DNA of 64,000 nucleotides from Enterococcus larvae (GCF_017830045.1 NZ_JAEDXU010000011.1:58076-122075), one strand, 5' to 3'. Counted from the first letter of the stretch, positions 36,378 to 46,118 are shown. Numbers and translations: made by a program. Notes: generated by a model from the sequence alone, not told the origin.

Positions 36378-36869
36378 GTGAAATGCTCTGAAACAAGATC
36401 CGTACAGACACATATTATTACATTTCCTTATTTGAATTTCCATGAAACCCTATTTGGCGGTCAGTTGATGGCTTGGCTGGATGAGACAGCAGGGATATCT
36501 GCGATTCGTCTAGCAAGAGTGCCTATTGTTACAGCCTCTGTTGATCATCTGGATTTTCTAGCTCCTTTGAAAGCGGGACACTCTGTATGCATAGAAACGT
36601 TTATTTCCGGAGCTGGTCGTCGTTCCATGGAGGTTTTTGCTAAGGTGATTGGAGAGGATCTGGTTTCTGGTGAACGTTATCTTGCGGGAACCAGCTTTAT
36701 GACCTTTGTTGTTCCTAAGGGGCATGAGTTGCCGATGATTGAACCTGTTACAGAAGAAGAACGATTTATTTGTGCAGGATACGAGGAACGAAGAGCTGTT
36801 AGACAACAAAAACGATCTGAAAGCTTGGATTTTGCAGCACATATCGATTTAGATACTCCCTGGAAGTAA
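36378..36869 (+). CDS. Acyl-CoA thioesterase, hotdog fold
   Basis: A 163-residue single-hotdog protein of the cytosolic acyl-CoA hydrolase (YciA/BACH) group: NFHETLFGGQLMAWLDETA holds the conserved helix, followed by VTASVDHLDFLAPLKAG. It is expected to hydrolyse acyl-CoA; chain-length preference cannot be read from sequence. GTG start after GAGGTG. Last gene of the presumed mutS operon. Confidence 0.85.
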   Translation: MKCSETRSVQTHIITFPYLNFHETLFGGQLMAWLDETAGISAIRLARVPIVTASVDHLDFLAPLKAGHSVCIETFISGAGRRSMEVFAKVIGEDLVSGERYLAGTSFMTFVVPKGHELPMIEPVTEEERFICAGYEERRAVRQQKRSESLDFAAHIDLDTPWK

Positions 36870-37080
36870 AGTGATCTCTGAAAGGCTGTCAGGGTTTATT
36901 TTTATAGAAGGATGAAAACATAGTACTGCACGAAAAGTGATCTTTGCCAGAAACATATAGCAAAGGAATTAGAAGTAATTGTCATTTGATTAACAGGATT
37001 TATATAGATACAAGACTTCCTGCTTCTGCTTTTTGAAAAGGCGTGCTACTATAAAAATAAATACAGGGGAGTGATTCACT

Positions 37081-37515
37081 ATGAAACCATCAGAAGATGA
37101 ACTTAGGAAGAGCTTGACAGACATGGAATATGCAGTTACACAGGAAGGTGCGACTGAGCGACCATTTAGCGGGGAATATGATGATTTTTACAAAGAAGGA
37201 ATCTATGTGGATGTTGTCAGTGGAGAGCCGTTATTCAGCTCTAAAGATAAATATGACGCCGGTTGCGGCTGGCCGGCATTTTCTCAGCCGATTAAAAAAC
37301 GAGTAGTAAAAGAAAAAGCGGATTTCTCTCACGGCATGCATCGTGTAGAAGTTCGCAGTGAGGATGCTGACTCACATCTGGGGCACGTATTTACGGATGG
37401 GCCTCAGGATGCTGGTGGTTTGCGCTATTGCATCAATTCAGCTGCGTTGAAGTTTATTCCTGTTGAAGATCTTGAAAAAGAAGGATACGGGGAATACAAA
37501 GATTTGTTTGTTTAG
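37081..37515 (+). CDS. msrB: Peptide methionine (R)-S-oxide reductase
   Basis: A 144-residue MsrB. The substrate pocket [11 protein letters not shown] and the catalytic RYCINS with its nucleophilic Cys are present, along with [10 protein letters not shown]. The CxxC pairs of zinc-containing MsrB forms are absent. It reduces methionine-R-sulfoxide in oxidised proteins. GGGGAGTG lies seven bases before the ATG. Monocistronic with its own terminator. Confidence 0.95.
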   Translation: MKPSEDELRKSLTDMEYAVTQEGATERPFSGEYDDFYKEGIYVDVVSGEPLFSSKDKYDAGCGWPAFSQPIKKRVVKEKADFSHGMHRVEVRSEDADSHLGHVFTDGPQDAGGLRYCINSAALKFIPVEDLEKEGYGEYKDLFV

Positions 37516-37519
37516 TCAT

Positions 37520-37568
37520 AAAAGCTGTAGTGGGCACCTGAATGAGGGAGGCTTATTACAGCTTTTTT
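37520..37568 (+). terminator. Terminator of msrB
   Basis: AAAAGCTGTA and TACAGCTTTT close a stem with a long loop, followed by a T-run. Confidence 0.7.
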
Positions 37569-37623
37569 AATTATCGTTAAACCCCATCAATGATTTTACG
37601 CCAGTATTCAGGACTTCTTAAAC

Positions 37624-37649
37624 TTGTTATACTAATAATAGTATAACAA
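37624..37649. promoter_or_regulatory. 26-bp palindrome upstream of the SMI1/KNR4 gene
   Basis: TTGTTATACTA and its exact complement are separated by four bases. The arms contain TTATAC/GTATAA, resembling promoter elements. It lies 36 bases before the gene and could be an operator or an RNA hairpin. Confidence 0.45.
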
Positions 37650-37685
37650 AGGGACGACGATATCCGGACAAATCGGAGGATGACA

Positions 37686-38102
37686 ATGGAGAATGAAATG
37701 GAGCAATTTGCAAAGAAAAGTGCTACAAAGAAAAAGGGAGTATCCGCTTTATGTTTACAAGAAACCGAACAATTATTAGCTGTACTATTAGATGAACAAT
37801 ACAAGAATTTAATTAAAATCGTGAATGCTCCGGAATATGGAGAATGGTGCTTCTATCCTATAAAGGACAAGAACAATCTAAAGAAAACCTTTGATGATGT
37901 GGTAAGAAACACAAAGCTGAAAAGAACAGAGGGATTACCTTCAGCGTTTATTGCTATTGCAGAAAATGGAACTGGGAATTTTCTTTGTATGATGAGCGGG
38001 GAATCAAGGATTTATCATAAAAACCATGAGCATGAGGAGCCGGAGGAAATTTTTTCAAATTTAAAGGAATTTATTCAACATGCAGAGGCGTTTGAATCCT
38101 GA
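37686..38102 (+). CDS. SMI1/KNR4 family protein
   Basis: A 138-residue protein starting at the second ATG, six bases after GGAGG; the first ATG abuts the ribosome site. The SMI1/KNR4 (SUKH) fold is suggested by LPSAFIAIAENGTGNFLCM and the closing EEIFSNLKEFIQHAE. Bacterial members are often immunity proteins against secreted toxins. No toxin gene is adjacent, so it may protect against toxins from neighbours. The following acetyltransferase gene is 41 bases away. Confidence 0.7.
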   Translation: MENEMEQFAKKSATKKKGVSALCLQETEQLLAVLLDEQYKNLIKIVNAPEYGEWCFYPIKDKNNLKKTFDDVVRNTKLKRTEGLPSAFIAIAENGTGNFLCMMSGESRIYHKNHEHEEPEEIFSNLKEFIQHAEAFES

Positions 38103-38143
38103 GTAAAAGACGAGCGTGTATAGGAAAAAAGTGAGGGGAAACG

Positions 38144-38605
38144 ATGATAAAAAACATTAGTAACGATCCGATTGAACTAGCCGAAGCTTTGGCGTTAGTG
38201 TGGCGCACGTTTCTTGAATTTGAAGCGCCGGATTATTCTGAAGCGGGCATTCAAGAGTTCAAAGAATTTATAGCTCCGACTAATATAAGAGAAAAAATAG
38301 CAGAGGATAACCTGATATTTTGGGGATTCTATGAAGCAGATGACTTGGCTGGTATGATTGCGGTGCGGGACAACAGCCATATCTCCTTATTGTTTGTTGC
38401 TAAGGAGCATCATCGTAAAGGCATCGCACGGAAGCTATACACAACAGTGATCGATCATTGTCTGAATACTGGCTGTAACACAGTAACAGTCAATTCCTCT
38501 CCTTACGCAGTAACTGCTTATCAAAGGCTTGGATTTACAGTCTTGGATCAGGAGCAAAGTATCAATGGTATTCGCTTTATACCGATGGCACATTTATTAT
38601 CGTGA
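38144..38605 (+). CDS. GNAT family N-acetyltransferase
   Basis: A 153-residue protein with the acetyl-CoA binding block LFVAKEHHRKGIARKLY (motif A, residues 84-100) and the C-terminal NSSPYAVTAYQRLGF. The acceptor cannot be predicted. GTGAGGGG lies before the ATG. It may be co-transcribed with the SMI1/KNR4 gene. Confidence 0.85.
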   Translation: MIKNISNDPIELAEALALVWRTFLEFEAPDYSEAGIQEFKEFIAPTNIREKIAEDNLIFWGFYEADDLAGMIAVRDNSHISLLFVAKEHHRKGIARKLYTTVIDHCLNTGCNTVTVNSSPYAVTAYQRLGFTVLDQEQSINGIRFIPMAHLLS

Positions 38606-38798
38606 GCACCTCTTCTTTATCAAAGAGTAAAATCAGCTGTGGGTAAGCATTTCGAAGAACTAGTTGAAGGAATGTACACATATCTTAAGCAAGCAGAATG
38701 CCCGAAAAATGAACAGAATATATCGAAAATCGCTGTGATTAATAACCCCATTTTTTATAGTTTTTGAATGGAATTCAAATAAAAAATAAATATTGTTA

Positions 38799-38827
38799 TT
38801 GAATGCGTTTTACAATTAGTATATAAT
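38799..38827 (+). promoter_or_regulatory. Promoter of the esterase gene
   Basis: TTGAAT and a perfect TATAAT with 17-base spacing, 120 bases before the start, leaving a leader that contains a hairpin. Confidence 0.65.
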
Positions 38828-38874
38828 ATAAAAAAATTGAATGAAAAATCTATGGAATGTTACCATTCGGGCAT

Positions 38875-38931
38875 AACCTAAGTATTTCTTGAAAATTATT
38901 TTCAGGAGGTGTTTAGGTTTTTTATATTTTT
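38875..38931 (+). terminator. Terminator-like leader hairpin (possible attenuator)
   Basis: AACCTAA and TTTAGGTT form a stem with an inner GAAAAT/ATTTTC helix, followed by TTTTTTATATTTTTT. It lies between the promoter and the start codon of the esterase gene, where it could cause premature termination. Confidence 0.4.
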
Positions 38932-38947
38932 TAAAGGAGGAAAAGAA

Positions 38948-40687
38948 GTGAAGAAGCTAAAAAAAATGAAGTGGGCAGCGGTTTTAGCAGTGACAGTATT
39001 ATTTATTGGGGGATGTAATCAGCAGAAGGACGCAGGGACCGATTCTTCTGAATCAACGGTTGCAGGCTCTGAAGAAATTTCTACAACTGTCGTTCGGGAA
39101 ACTGCATTTGGGAAGGTAAAAGGACTTGAGTCCGAGAAGGCATTGGTTTGGAAGGGGATTCCATATGGAGGAGATACATCGGGAGAAAACCGCTGGAAGG
39201 CGCCGACCGATCCTGAACCTTGGACAGATGAGTTGGATGCAACAGAAGCTGGCAGCTTAGCGTTACAAGCTGGTTCCGATGGTGTTGTGGGATCAGAGGA
39301 TGCGTTGAATTTGGATGTTTATCGTCCGAATAATGACAAAGAAAAATTACCCGTACTTGTTTATGTGCATGGCGGTAATAACCAGACAGGGCATGCACAG
39401 GAAATTTCAGGGACATCCTTTGTAAGCACTCATGATGCGTTAGTGGTTTCTGTAAATTACCGATTGGGTGCGCTAGGGTTCAATCCATTGCCGGCACTGA
39501 AAACAGGAAGTGAAGAGGAAAATTCTGGGAATTATACGATGCTTGATCTGGCGAAATCATTAGATTGGATACGTGAAAACATCAGTAATTTTGGCGGAGA
39601 TAGTGAAAATGTGACGATTGCCGGATTTTCTGCAGGTGGTCGGGATGTGATGGCTATGCTGATTTCTCCAACGTTTGAAGGGAAATTCGATAAAGCTGTC
39701 TCATTCAGCGGAGGAATGACCATTGCAGATGAGGAGAAGAGTCAGACTGTTTTTGCAGAAGCGATTGCCCCATTGGTTGTTGAGGATGGCGTAAAAGAAA
39801 CGACAGAAGAGGCTGAAAAGTGGTTGTTGACTTCAGAGACGGAGGTTAAAGACTATCTTTATGATTTAGATGGGGATCGCTTGGTCAGCTTGATGGGGAA
39901 TGCGGGGATTCGTATGAGTGTCTTCCCACACTTATACAACGATGGGACTGTGATTCCAGAAGACGGTTTTGATACAACCAGCTACAATTCTGTTCCGCTA
40001 TTGATGCTGACAGGGGAGCAGGAATTTTCACTGTTCGGTCGCTTTGATTCGTATTTTGGTGAGTACGTTGCAGATGGTTCAATCGATACTGATAAAGAGA
40101 TTTCCAATCAATACGACTTTGTGAATACGTATGGCGGGCAGCTGTATAGCCTGTTCAATTTAGAAGATTCTGCACAAAAGATGAGTGACAATTATGAAGC
40201 ACCTATTTACGGTATGGAAATTCTATTTGGAGAAAATGCAGATGCTGTCAGTGAAGAAATGGCGAAGTTAGGTTCATTCCATGGTGTATTTGTCCCGTTG
40301 CTAGATACTGACAGTCAGAACTATGCTGGGCTAGTCACTGATTCTTATGAATCAGATGGGGCAAAGGAGCTTAGTGTCATGTTCCAAAACTATCTGTTTG
40401 AATTCATTAGTAACGGTGATCCGAATGGGGTTGATTTGACTGAATGGACAGAGTGGAAAAAGGATGCAGAAAAGAATATTCTATTCCTTGATGCGGATAA
40501 ATCAACAGCAGCTGCTGAAATGGGCAAGAAAGAATTTGACTACGAGCAAGTGATAGAAGCAATCAAAAAAGATGATTCGATTACTGATGAACAGAAGAAA
40601 ATTTTGTTAGCTGAGGTCATGAACGGACGTTGGTTCAGTCATACACTGGATGAAGAATTTGGAAATTTATCTACTTTTGATAAGTAG
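38948..40687 (+). CDS. Type B carboxylesterase lipoprotein
   Basis: A 579-residue surface lipoprotein using GTG, eight bases after AAAGGAGG; an upstream in-frame ATG would include the ribosome site. Lipobox IGGC at about residue 24. The rest is a carboxylesterase type B (alpha/beta hydrolase) with the oxyanion block VLVYVHGGNNQTG, nucleophile elbow GFSAGG (family usually GESAGG) and NFGGDSENVTIAG before it. It hydrolyses carboxylic esters at the cell surface; the natural substrate is unknown. Monocistronic between promoter and terminator. Confidence 0.85.
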   Translation: MKKLKKMKWAAVLAVTVLFIGGCNQQKDAGTDSSESTVAGSEEISTTVVRETAFGKVKGLESEKALVWKGIPYGGDTSGENRWKAPTDPEPWTDELDATEAGSLALQAGSDGVVGSEDALNLDVYRPNNDKEKLPVLVYVHGGNNQTGHAQEISGTSFVSTHDALVVSVNYRLGALGFNPLPALKTGSEEENSGNYTMLDLAKSLDWIRENISNFGGDSENVTIAGFSAGGRDVMAMLISPTFEGKFDKAVSFSGGMTIADEEKSQTVFAEAIAPLVVEDGVKETTEEAEKWLLTSETEVKDYLYDLDGDRLVSLMGNAGIRMSVFPHLYNDGTVIPEDGFDTTSYNSVPLLMLTGEQEFSLFGRFDSYFGEYVADGSIDTDKEISNQYDFVNTYGGQLYSLFNLEDSAQKMSDNYEAPIYGMEILFGENADAVSEEMAKLGSFHGVFVPLLDTDSQNYAGLVTDSYESDGAKELSVMFQNYLFEFISNGDPNGVDLTEWTEWKKDAEKNILFLDADKSTAAAEMGKKEFDYEQVIEAIKKDDSITDEQKKILLAEVMNGRWFSHTLDEEFGNLSTFDK

Positions 40688-40723
40688 AACAGAGCTTATT
40701 TCTGTCTAACAACAATACAAAGA

Positions 40724-40767
40724 GGGTCTGAAGCAACGTCTTTTTGACGAAGGCTTCAGACCCTTTC
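40724..40767. terminator. Bidirectional terminator
   Basis: GGGTCTGAAGC and GCTTCAGACCC form a perfect stem between convergent genes, with a modest T-tract. Confidence 0.75.
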
Positions 40768-40788
40768 TATGTCTACTGATAATTGATC

Positions 40789-42345
40789 CTAATGTGTTTG
40801 TCGATACTCCTTTGGGGAGATCCCTTGTTTCTTTTTGAAAAGAAAGCTGAAATAATTCGGATCGTTATATCCAATTTCAAAGGCGATTTCGGATAGCTTT
40901 TGATTGGTTTCCTTTAGTAAATTTTTGGCTAACCCCACTCGTTGATCCGTCAGGTATTCAATAAAGGTCTTTCCCATCGATTGAGAAAATATTGTGCTGA
41001 AGTGGGCGGGACTCAAGGACAGCTCATCTGCCACCATGTTTAATGAAATATCAGGATCTGTATAATTATTATTAATAAAGGCAACAGCATGATGAATCAC
41101 ACTTTGATATTTCGACATGGATGGGTGGATATTCACCTCAATCAGATAACGGATCATACTCCGCAACAGCTGGTCGTACTTTTTACTGTCAGAGGAAACA
41201 CTCATCAAATCAGTCAGAGAATCTTGGGAAGGAAAGGCGACGGCAGCAGTCTGCTGTTTCTTTTTTACCAATCCGTTCAGTTCAGTCAGAATAAAGAAGC
41301 GGATCATCCGCGTACGTTCGAAGCTGCCTTGCTCCTGTGTCAGCTTTTGGATAAGGCTCTCACTGTTATCCTGCGTCAAAGCAGAAATCTCCTTTGCAAG
41401 ATCCATCTTGAATGGATGGGTCGGGGAAAGCTCGCCTTCTTTCATATCATCCTCGTAGCTGATGATTTTTTCTGTTCGAAAATAACCATAGGTTCCCAAC
41501 ATTTCTCTGGCTTTTTCGAAGGAATCTGGAATTTCACTTAGTCGATCAACTACAGGACCAATTGCGACAGCTAGGTCATCCTGAGAAGTTTGCTCCAATT
41601 CATGAATCAAGGTATGCGCAATTTGATAGCTTTTTTCCAACACAGCTTCCTTTTTACTGTCAAAAATCAGAAACTTGATGAAGCGAGAGGAGACGCTGGA
41701 AAAGAGCAAGGTATCATCCTCGTTGAAAAGGAAATTCAAATATTCACTGAAGTGAGTATAATCTTCAAAGGCACTGTTGAACTGGTTAGTTGCTAAAAGT
41801 ACGGTAAATTTTTTTCCGATGATCGACCGATGAAAGCTTTCCACTTCCTTGATAGCTGCAGAAATCGCTAATTCTCCCTTGAAAAGACCGTTTAAAAAAT
41901 GGTTCTTTTTTACATCTAAAAGAAAGGCATCTGAGTTGGCTTTAGGAGCTGCCGCTTGCTTTTGTCGATCCAGCAATTCCACAACCTTGGCAATGGTGTT
42001 TTCCAGCTCACTGCTTTTGAAGGGCTTCAGCAGGTATTCGTCGGCTTGGACCTGAATGGCTCCTTTGGCATAGCTGAAATCATCAAAGCCGCTGATAAAA
42101 ATGATTCGCGTCCAAGGCAAAAGCTTGCGGGCTTCTTTGGCGAAGGTCAATCCGTCCATGAATGGCATTTTGATATCTGTCAAAATAATATCTGGTTGCA
42201 GATCCAAGATCGAAGCGAGCGCCATTTCCCCATCTCCAGCCTCTCCACTGAAGGCAATCGGGTAATTCTCACTAAGTTGTACAATCTGTTTACGTAACGT
42301 GTCGCGAATCAAATGCTCGTCTTCTACAATAAAAACTTTATACAT
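40789..42345 (-). CDS. YesN-type AraC response regulator
   Basis: A 518-residue response regulator. Residues 1-120 form a receiver with the phospho-acceptor in DIILTDIKMPFMDGL; a long middle region (about 140-400) is family specific; residues 410-516 contain two AraC helix-turn-helix motifs (LSLSPAHFSTIFSQSMGKTF and IAFEIGYNDPNYFSFLFKK). Its start overlaps the kinase stop. Together with the kinase and binding protein upstream it forms a sensor set divergent from a sugar ABC transporter, which it probably activates. Confidence 0.9.
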   Translation of the reverse strand: MYKVFIVEDEHLIRDTLRKQIVQLSENYPIAFSGEAGDGEMALASILDLQPDIILTDIKMPFMDGLTFAKEARKLLPWTRIIFISGFDDFSYAKGAIQVQADEYLLKPFKSSELENTIAKVVELLDRQKQAAAPKANSDAFLLDVKKNHFLNGLFKGELAISAAIKEVESFHRSIIGKKFTVLLATNQFNSAFEDYTHFSEYLNFLFNEDDTLLFSSVSSRFIKFLIFDSKKEAVLEKSYQIAHTLIHELEQTSQDDLAVAIGPVVDRLSEIPDSFEKAREMLGTYGYFRTEKIISYEDDMKEGELSPTHPFKMDLAKEISALTQDNSESLIQKLTQEQGSFERTRMIRFFILTELNGLVKKKQQTAAVAFPSQDSLTDLMSVSSDSKKYDQLLRSMIRYLIEVNIHPSMSKYQSVIHHAVAFINNNYTDPDISLNMVADELSLSPAHFSTIFSQSMGKTFIEYLTDQRVGLAKNLLKETNQKLSEIAFEIGYNDPNYFSFLFKKKQGISPKEYRQTH

Positions 42346-43780
42346 CTTTTTGTCCCTCCTGTCGTTTAGGAACGGTCACTTTGATTGTCGTTCCTTTCCG
42401 GTAGTGACTTTCGAGCGTTATCCCCGCCTCGCTGCCGTAATAGAGCAGCAATCGTTTGTTGACATTGTATAATCCGTACCCGGTACTGAAATCAGAGTCG
42501 ACACCTTTTGCCAGCTCTTCTTGAATTTCATCCAATCGTTCAGGTAAAATACCAATTCCATTATCCGTGACAGTGAAAACAAGACTTTCTCCCTGCTCTT
42601 CTAAAGAGACTTGAATGAGCCCAACTCGACGGATGAACTTGATGCCATGGTAAACAGCATTTTCAACTAATGGCTGTAAAATCATTTTCAATATCTGGTA
42701 GTCACGCAGTGAATCAGGAACATCAATCTTAAATTGCAGCATCTCGCCATAACGGATCTGTAAAATAACCAGATAATCCTGAATGTGTTTGATTTCTGTG
42801 TCGACACTGATCCAGTCCTTTCCTTTACTCAGAGAGATACGGAAAAAATCGGATAAGGCAAAGGTCATTTCTTTCGCCTTCTCATAATGTTCCTGTTCGA
42901 TCAAGGAAACGATGGCGTCCAGACTATTGTAGACAAAATGCGGAGTGATCTGAGCCTGAAGTACTCGTACCTCGCTTTGAGCCAGATGGTATTGCTTCAA
43001 GGCGTTTTCCTCCAACAGCTGTGTAAGATCGTCCGCCATTTTATTAAGACTTTCCGTTAAAGAAGAAAGCTCCGGTGTTTCCGGTAAAGCTAGGCGATAG
43101 CCTAGATGACCCTTTGCCAGCTCATTAGACATGTGGATCAGATCGTTCAGTGGAACCTGAATCCGCTCATTCAAGAAGCGGCGATTTTTACGAACGAAAT
43201 AGATAATAGCGACAACAATCAATAGCTCTACAACACTGAGGACCATCACAGATTGAACCATCTCAGTATTTTTCTGACTGGCAAGATTGATTTCGATCCG
43301 GACGAACTCCTGCAGAATATCTGAAAGCAGCTGTGTGACAGATTCGACCTGCGTCATAACTTCTTTGTTTTTTTCATAGGAGTTTTCTTCAGACAGGTTG
43401 TTTAGAATATCTTCTTGATAGCTTTCCATGGAGTCGATGATCCTCAAGGCAACTTCAAGAATGCTCCGCTCCCCCTTTGTGCTGATATTATCCTGAATAT
43501 GGGAGATATCTGTACGTAATTCATCGACAATGCTGTTCTTTGAATATTGCTTCAACGGTACTTGTCCAGTCACGACATCCCACATTTCCTCTAACACCGT
43601 ATCATCTACCTTAGCGGCAATGGCACTAGCTTCCTGAATATTGGCGACTGTTCGTTGGTAAATGAACAGCTGTCTGGAATAAAGGAGGATGCTGATCAGT
43701 AAAGGAATGACAGCCAGAGCAAACATCAGTTTATTTGCCTGAGAAAAAATTTGCTGAATGCTGGGTGTTTTCTTCTTCAT
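42338..43780 (-). CDS. YesM/LytS-type sensor histidine kinase
   Basis: A 480-residue kinase; the ATG at 43780 follows GGAGGG by five bases. Two transmembrane helices flank an extracellular helical region (about 40-180), then HAMP (VPLNDLIHMSNELAKGHLGYRL), a His_kinase domain with the phospho-His in QITPHFVYNSLD and an HATPase domain (VENAVYHGIK, DNGIGI, GYGLYNV). The gene lies between the binding-protein and regulator genes, overlapping the latter by 8 bases. It likely reads the occupancy of the lipoprotein. Confidence 0.9.
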   Translation of the reverse strand: MKKKTPSIQQIFSQANKLMFALAVIPLLISILLYSRQLFIYQRTVANIQEASAIAAKVDDTVLEEMWDVVTGQVPLKQYSKNSIVDELRTDISHIQDNISTKGERSILEVALRIIDSMESYQEDILNNLSEENSYEKNKEVMTQVESVTQLLSDILQEFVRIEINLASQKNTEMVQSVMVLSVVELLIVVAIIYFVRKNRRFLNERIQVPLNDLIHMSNELAKGHLGYRLALPETPELSSLTESLNKMADDLTQLLEENALKQYHLAQSEVRVLQAQITPHFVYNSLDAIVSLIEQEHYEKAKEMTFALSDFFRISLSKGKDWISVDTEIKHIQDYLVILQIRYGEMLQFKIDVPDSLRDYQILKMILQPLVENAVYHGIKFIRRVGLIQVSLEEQGESLVFTVTDNGIGILPERLDEIQEELAKGVDSDFSTGYGLYNVNKRLLLYYGSEAGITLESHYRKGTTIKVTVPKRQEGQKDV

Positions 43781-43791
43781 AAGGCCCTCCT

Positions 43792-44754
43792 TCAATAGTT
43801 TCTGGTAGGGATCGTATCCAGATTTGATTCAGAAAAAACAGTTTCCGGCATGTAGATTTCATGGGACAAATCTTTTCCGTCAAAATATCGATTAATGGCA
43901 TTAGCAACAAACCAGCCGGCATTCGGGTTGCATTCCACCACACAGTTGACGACTCCGGCCCGGAGCTTTTTGATCATATCCTCTTGTGCATCGATCGTGA
44001 CAATCACGAGATCTTTTCCTGGAATAATGTCCGTCTCTTCAAGTGCTTCAAGAGCACCATGTGTCATTTCGTCATTATGGCTGTAAAGCACGTCGATTTT
44101 AGATAGGTCATGGGTTTTGATGTATGCCTCCATTTGTTCCTTGCCCTTCATCCGGACATAATCTCCGGATAAGGTATCCACTACCTTCATGCGGGGATCA
44201 CGGGAAATCGTTTCTTGAAAGCCTTCGGTCCGTAAGGTCGTCGGTGAGGTATCTGTCAGTCCGGCAAGCTCCAAAATATTGATTTCTTCTTTTGGGCTGT
44301 CAGAAAAATAGTTGGTTACATATAAACCGCCGCGATTCCCTTCTGCTTTGAAGCTGGGACCGATATGTGTGATATAGAGACTTTGATCGCTGACGCTGAT
44401 ATGGCGATCAACGACAATAACAGGAATTTCAGCCTGCTTGGCTTCTTTCAATATGAGCTCCCAGCCATCCTCTTGCAAAGGAGTGAATACGATCAAGTCC
44501 ACCTTGTAGGCAATAAAGGTACGAATATCTTGAATTTGCCGTTCCTGACTCATGTAGCCGTTTCGATACAGTACCTGATTTTCCTTTTCCAGTTCATTCT
44601 TGATGGAGTCTGTATGTCTTTTGCGCCACTTACTTTCTGTTCCGGATTGGGAAAAGCCGATGACCAAGCTTTTCTCTTCTTCTACATCGGCAGCTGCTGT
44701 ACAGGCACTTAAAAGAAACAGCAATGGAAAAAGAACAGCCAGTAATTTTTTCAT
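43792..44754 (-). CDS. Sugar-binding lipoprotein, sensory partner of the kinase
   Basis: A 320-residue periplasmic-binding-protein-like lipoprotein (lipobox LSAC, Cys18) of the LacI/ribose-binding fold: VIGFSQSGTESKWRKRHT, IVFTPLQEDGWELILKEAK and VVDRHISVS. In Firmicutes, binding proteins encoded directly before a LytS/YesM kinase act as its sensor subunit (as described for XylFII-LytS-YesN), not as transporter subunits. The transporter's own binding protein is encoded divergently. The ligand is probably a pentose or hexose. Confidence 0.82.
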   Translation of the reverse strand: MKKLLAVLFPLLFLLSACTAAADVEEEKSLVIGFSQSGTESKWRKRHTDSIKNELEKENQVLYRNGYMSQERQIQDIRTFIAYKVDLIVFTPLQEDGWELILKEAKQAEIPVIVVDRHISVSDQSLYITHIGPSFKAEGNRGGLYVTNYFSDSPKEEINILELAGLTDTSPTTLRTEGFQETISRDPRMKVVDTLSGDYVRMKGKEQMEAYIKTHDLSKIDVLYSHNDEMTHGALEALEETDIIPGKDLVIVTIDAQEDMIKKLRAGVVNCVVECNPNAGWFVANAINRYFDGKDLSHEIYMPETVFSESNLDTIPTRNY

Positions 44755-44772
44755 AGTCCTCCCTCTTTCTAT

Positions 44773-44786
44773 ATAAAGCGTTTTCT
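44773..44786. promoter_or_regulatory. Weak cre-like site before the sensor operon
   Basis: ATAAAGCGTTTTCT matches the CcpA consensus TGWAANCGNTNWCA at 11 of 14 positions, including the CG core. It lies close to the start of the binding-protein gene. Confidence 0.3.
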
Positions 44787-44934
44787 TATCTTCATTTTAC
44801 CAAATTATTGCCTGTTTAAGGTGCTGCTTTGTTGGAAACGAAAAAAAATCAAGAGAATCAAAAGAATTCCTAGAAAAGATCTTTTGTGCAGGAGCGAGCA
44901 AAAAGAATTTCCAGAAAAGATGAAAAACATTTAA

Positions 44935-44948
44935 TGTAAGCGGTGTCT
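44935..44948 (+). promoter_or_regulatory. cre site before the sugar ABC operon
   Basis: TGTAAGCGGTGTCT matches TGWAANCGNTNWCA at 13 of 14 positions, 54 bases before the binding-protein gene. Catabolite control by CcpA is therefore likely. Confidence 0.65.
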
Positions 44949-45001
44949 TTAAAGGCTATACTTCTGAGTGTAAAGCAATTATAAATTCTGGAGGGATAAA
45001 G

Positions 45002-46099
45002 ATGAAAGTTGGATTTAAGAAAGCTGCGGCACTCACTGCATTGTTATTGGCTGGAGGAATGATATTAACAGCTTGTAGCGGAGGCTCTGATTCTGCAGGG
45101 AGCAGCGACAAAGGGTATGTTGGAATCGCAATGCCGACTAAATCAGCGGAACGCTGGATCGCTGACGGCAACAACATGGTCGATGAGCTTGAAAAGCTTG
45201 GGTATAAAACAGACCTTCAATATGGGGAGGATAAGGTAGAAAACCAAGTAGCTCAGATCGAGAACATGATCACGAAGGGTGTAGATACATTGGTTATCGC
45301 TTCAATTGACGGATCAGCGTTAACAGATGTTCTGGAAAAAGCTCACAATGAAGATATCAAGGTGATTGCCTACGATCGTCTACTGATGAATTCCGAGTAT
45401 GTTGATTATTATGCAACCTTTGACAATTTTGGCGTAGGTGTCCTGCAGGCTTCCTATATTGAAGACAAGCTGGGCTTGAAAGACGGCGAAGGTCCGTTCA
45501 ACATCGAGTTGTTTGGCGGTTCGCCGGATGATAACAATGCGCTGATCAACTTCAATGGTGTGATGTCTGTCTTCCAGCCTTATCTGGATAGCGATCAACT
45601 GAAAGTCCCTTCTGGTCAGACAAGCTTCAACCAAATCGCAACCTTGCGCTGGGATGGTTCTACGGCTCAGGCTCGGATGGATAATCTGTTAAGTGCGAAT
45701 TATACCGACAAAACATTGGATGCAGTACTTTCTCCATATGATCCAATCAGTCTGGGAATCATTTCTTCTCTTAAAGGGGTAGGCTATGGTTCTACGGATA
45801 AACCATTACCAGTGATCACAGGTCAGGATGCGACCGTTGCCGGTGTGAAATCAATCATTGCCGGAGAACAGACGCAGACTATTTTTAAAGACACTCGTAT
45901 TCTTGCGAAAAACACGATCGAAATGATTGAAGCCATCAACAAAGACGAAGATGTTCCTGTCAATGATACGGAAACCTATGACAACGGCGTGAAAGTCGTT
46001 CCGACGTATTTGGCAAATCCGGTTTCTGTTGATATCGACAACTACAAAGAAGAGTTGATCGATACAGATTACTACACAGAAGCTGAGTTGAAAAACTAG
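45002..46099 (+). CDS. chvE: Multiple-monosaccharide ABC transporter substrate-binding lipoprotein
   Basis: A 365-residue lipoprotein (lipobox LTAC, Cys25) of the ChvE/XylF type: [37 protein letters not shown] and [20 protein letters not shown]. It binds monosaccharides and delivers them to the ABC importer encoded next. GGAGGG precedes the ATG. A stem-loop after the gene probably gives it higher expression than the membrane components. Confidence 0.88.
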   Translation: MKVGFKKAAALTALLLAGGMILTACSGGSDSAGSSDKGYVGIAMPTKSAERWIADGNNMVDELEKLGYKTDLQYGEDKVENQVAQIENMITKGVDTLVIASIDGSALTDVLEKAHNEDIKVIAYDRLLMNSEYVDYYATFDNFGVGVLQASYIEDKLGLKDGEGPFNIELFGGSPDDNNALINFNGVMSVFQPYLDSDQLKVPSGQTSFNQIATLRWDGSTAQARMDNLLSANYTDKTLDAVLSPYDPISLGIISSLKGVGYGSTDKPLPVITGQDATVAGVKSIIAGEQTQTIFKDTRILAKNTIEMIEAINKDEDVPVNDTETYDNGVKVVPTYLANPVSVDIDNYKEELIDTDYYTEAELKN

Positions 46100-46118
46100 C
46101 ATGTAAAGGTAGAGGTTG

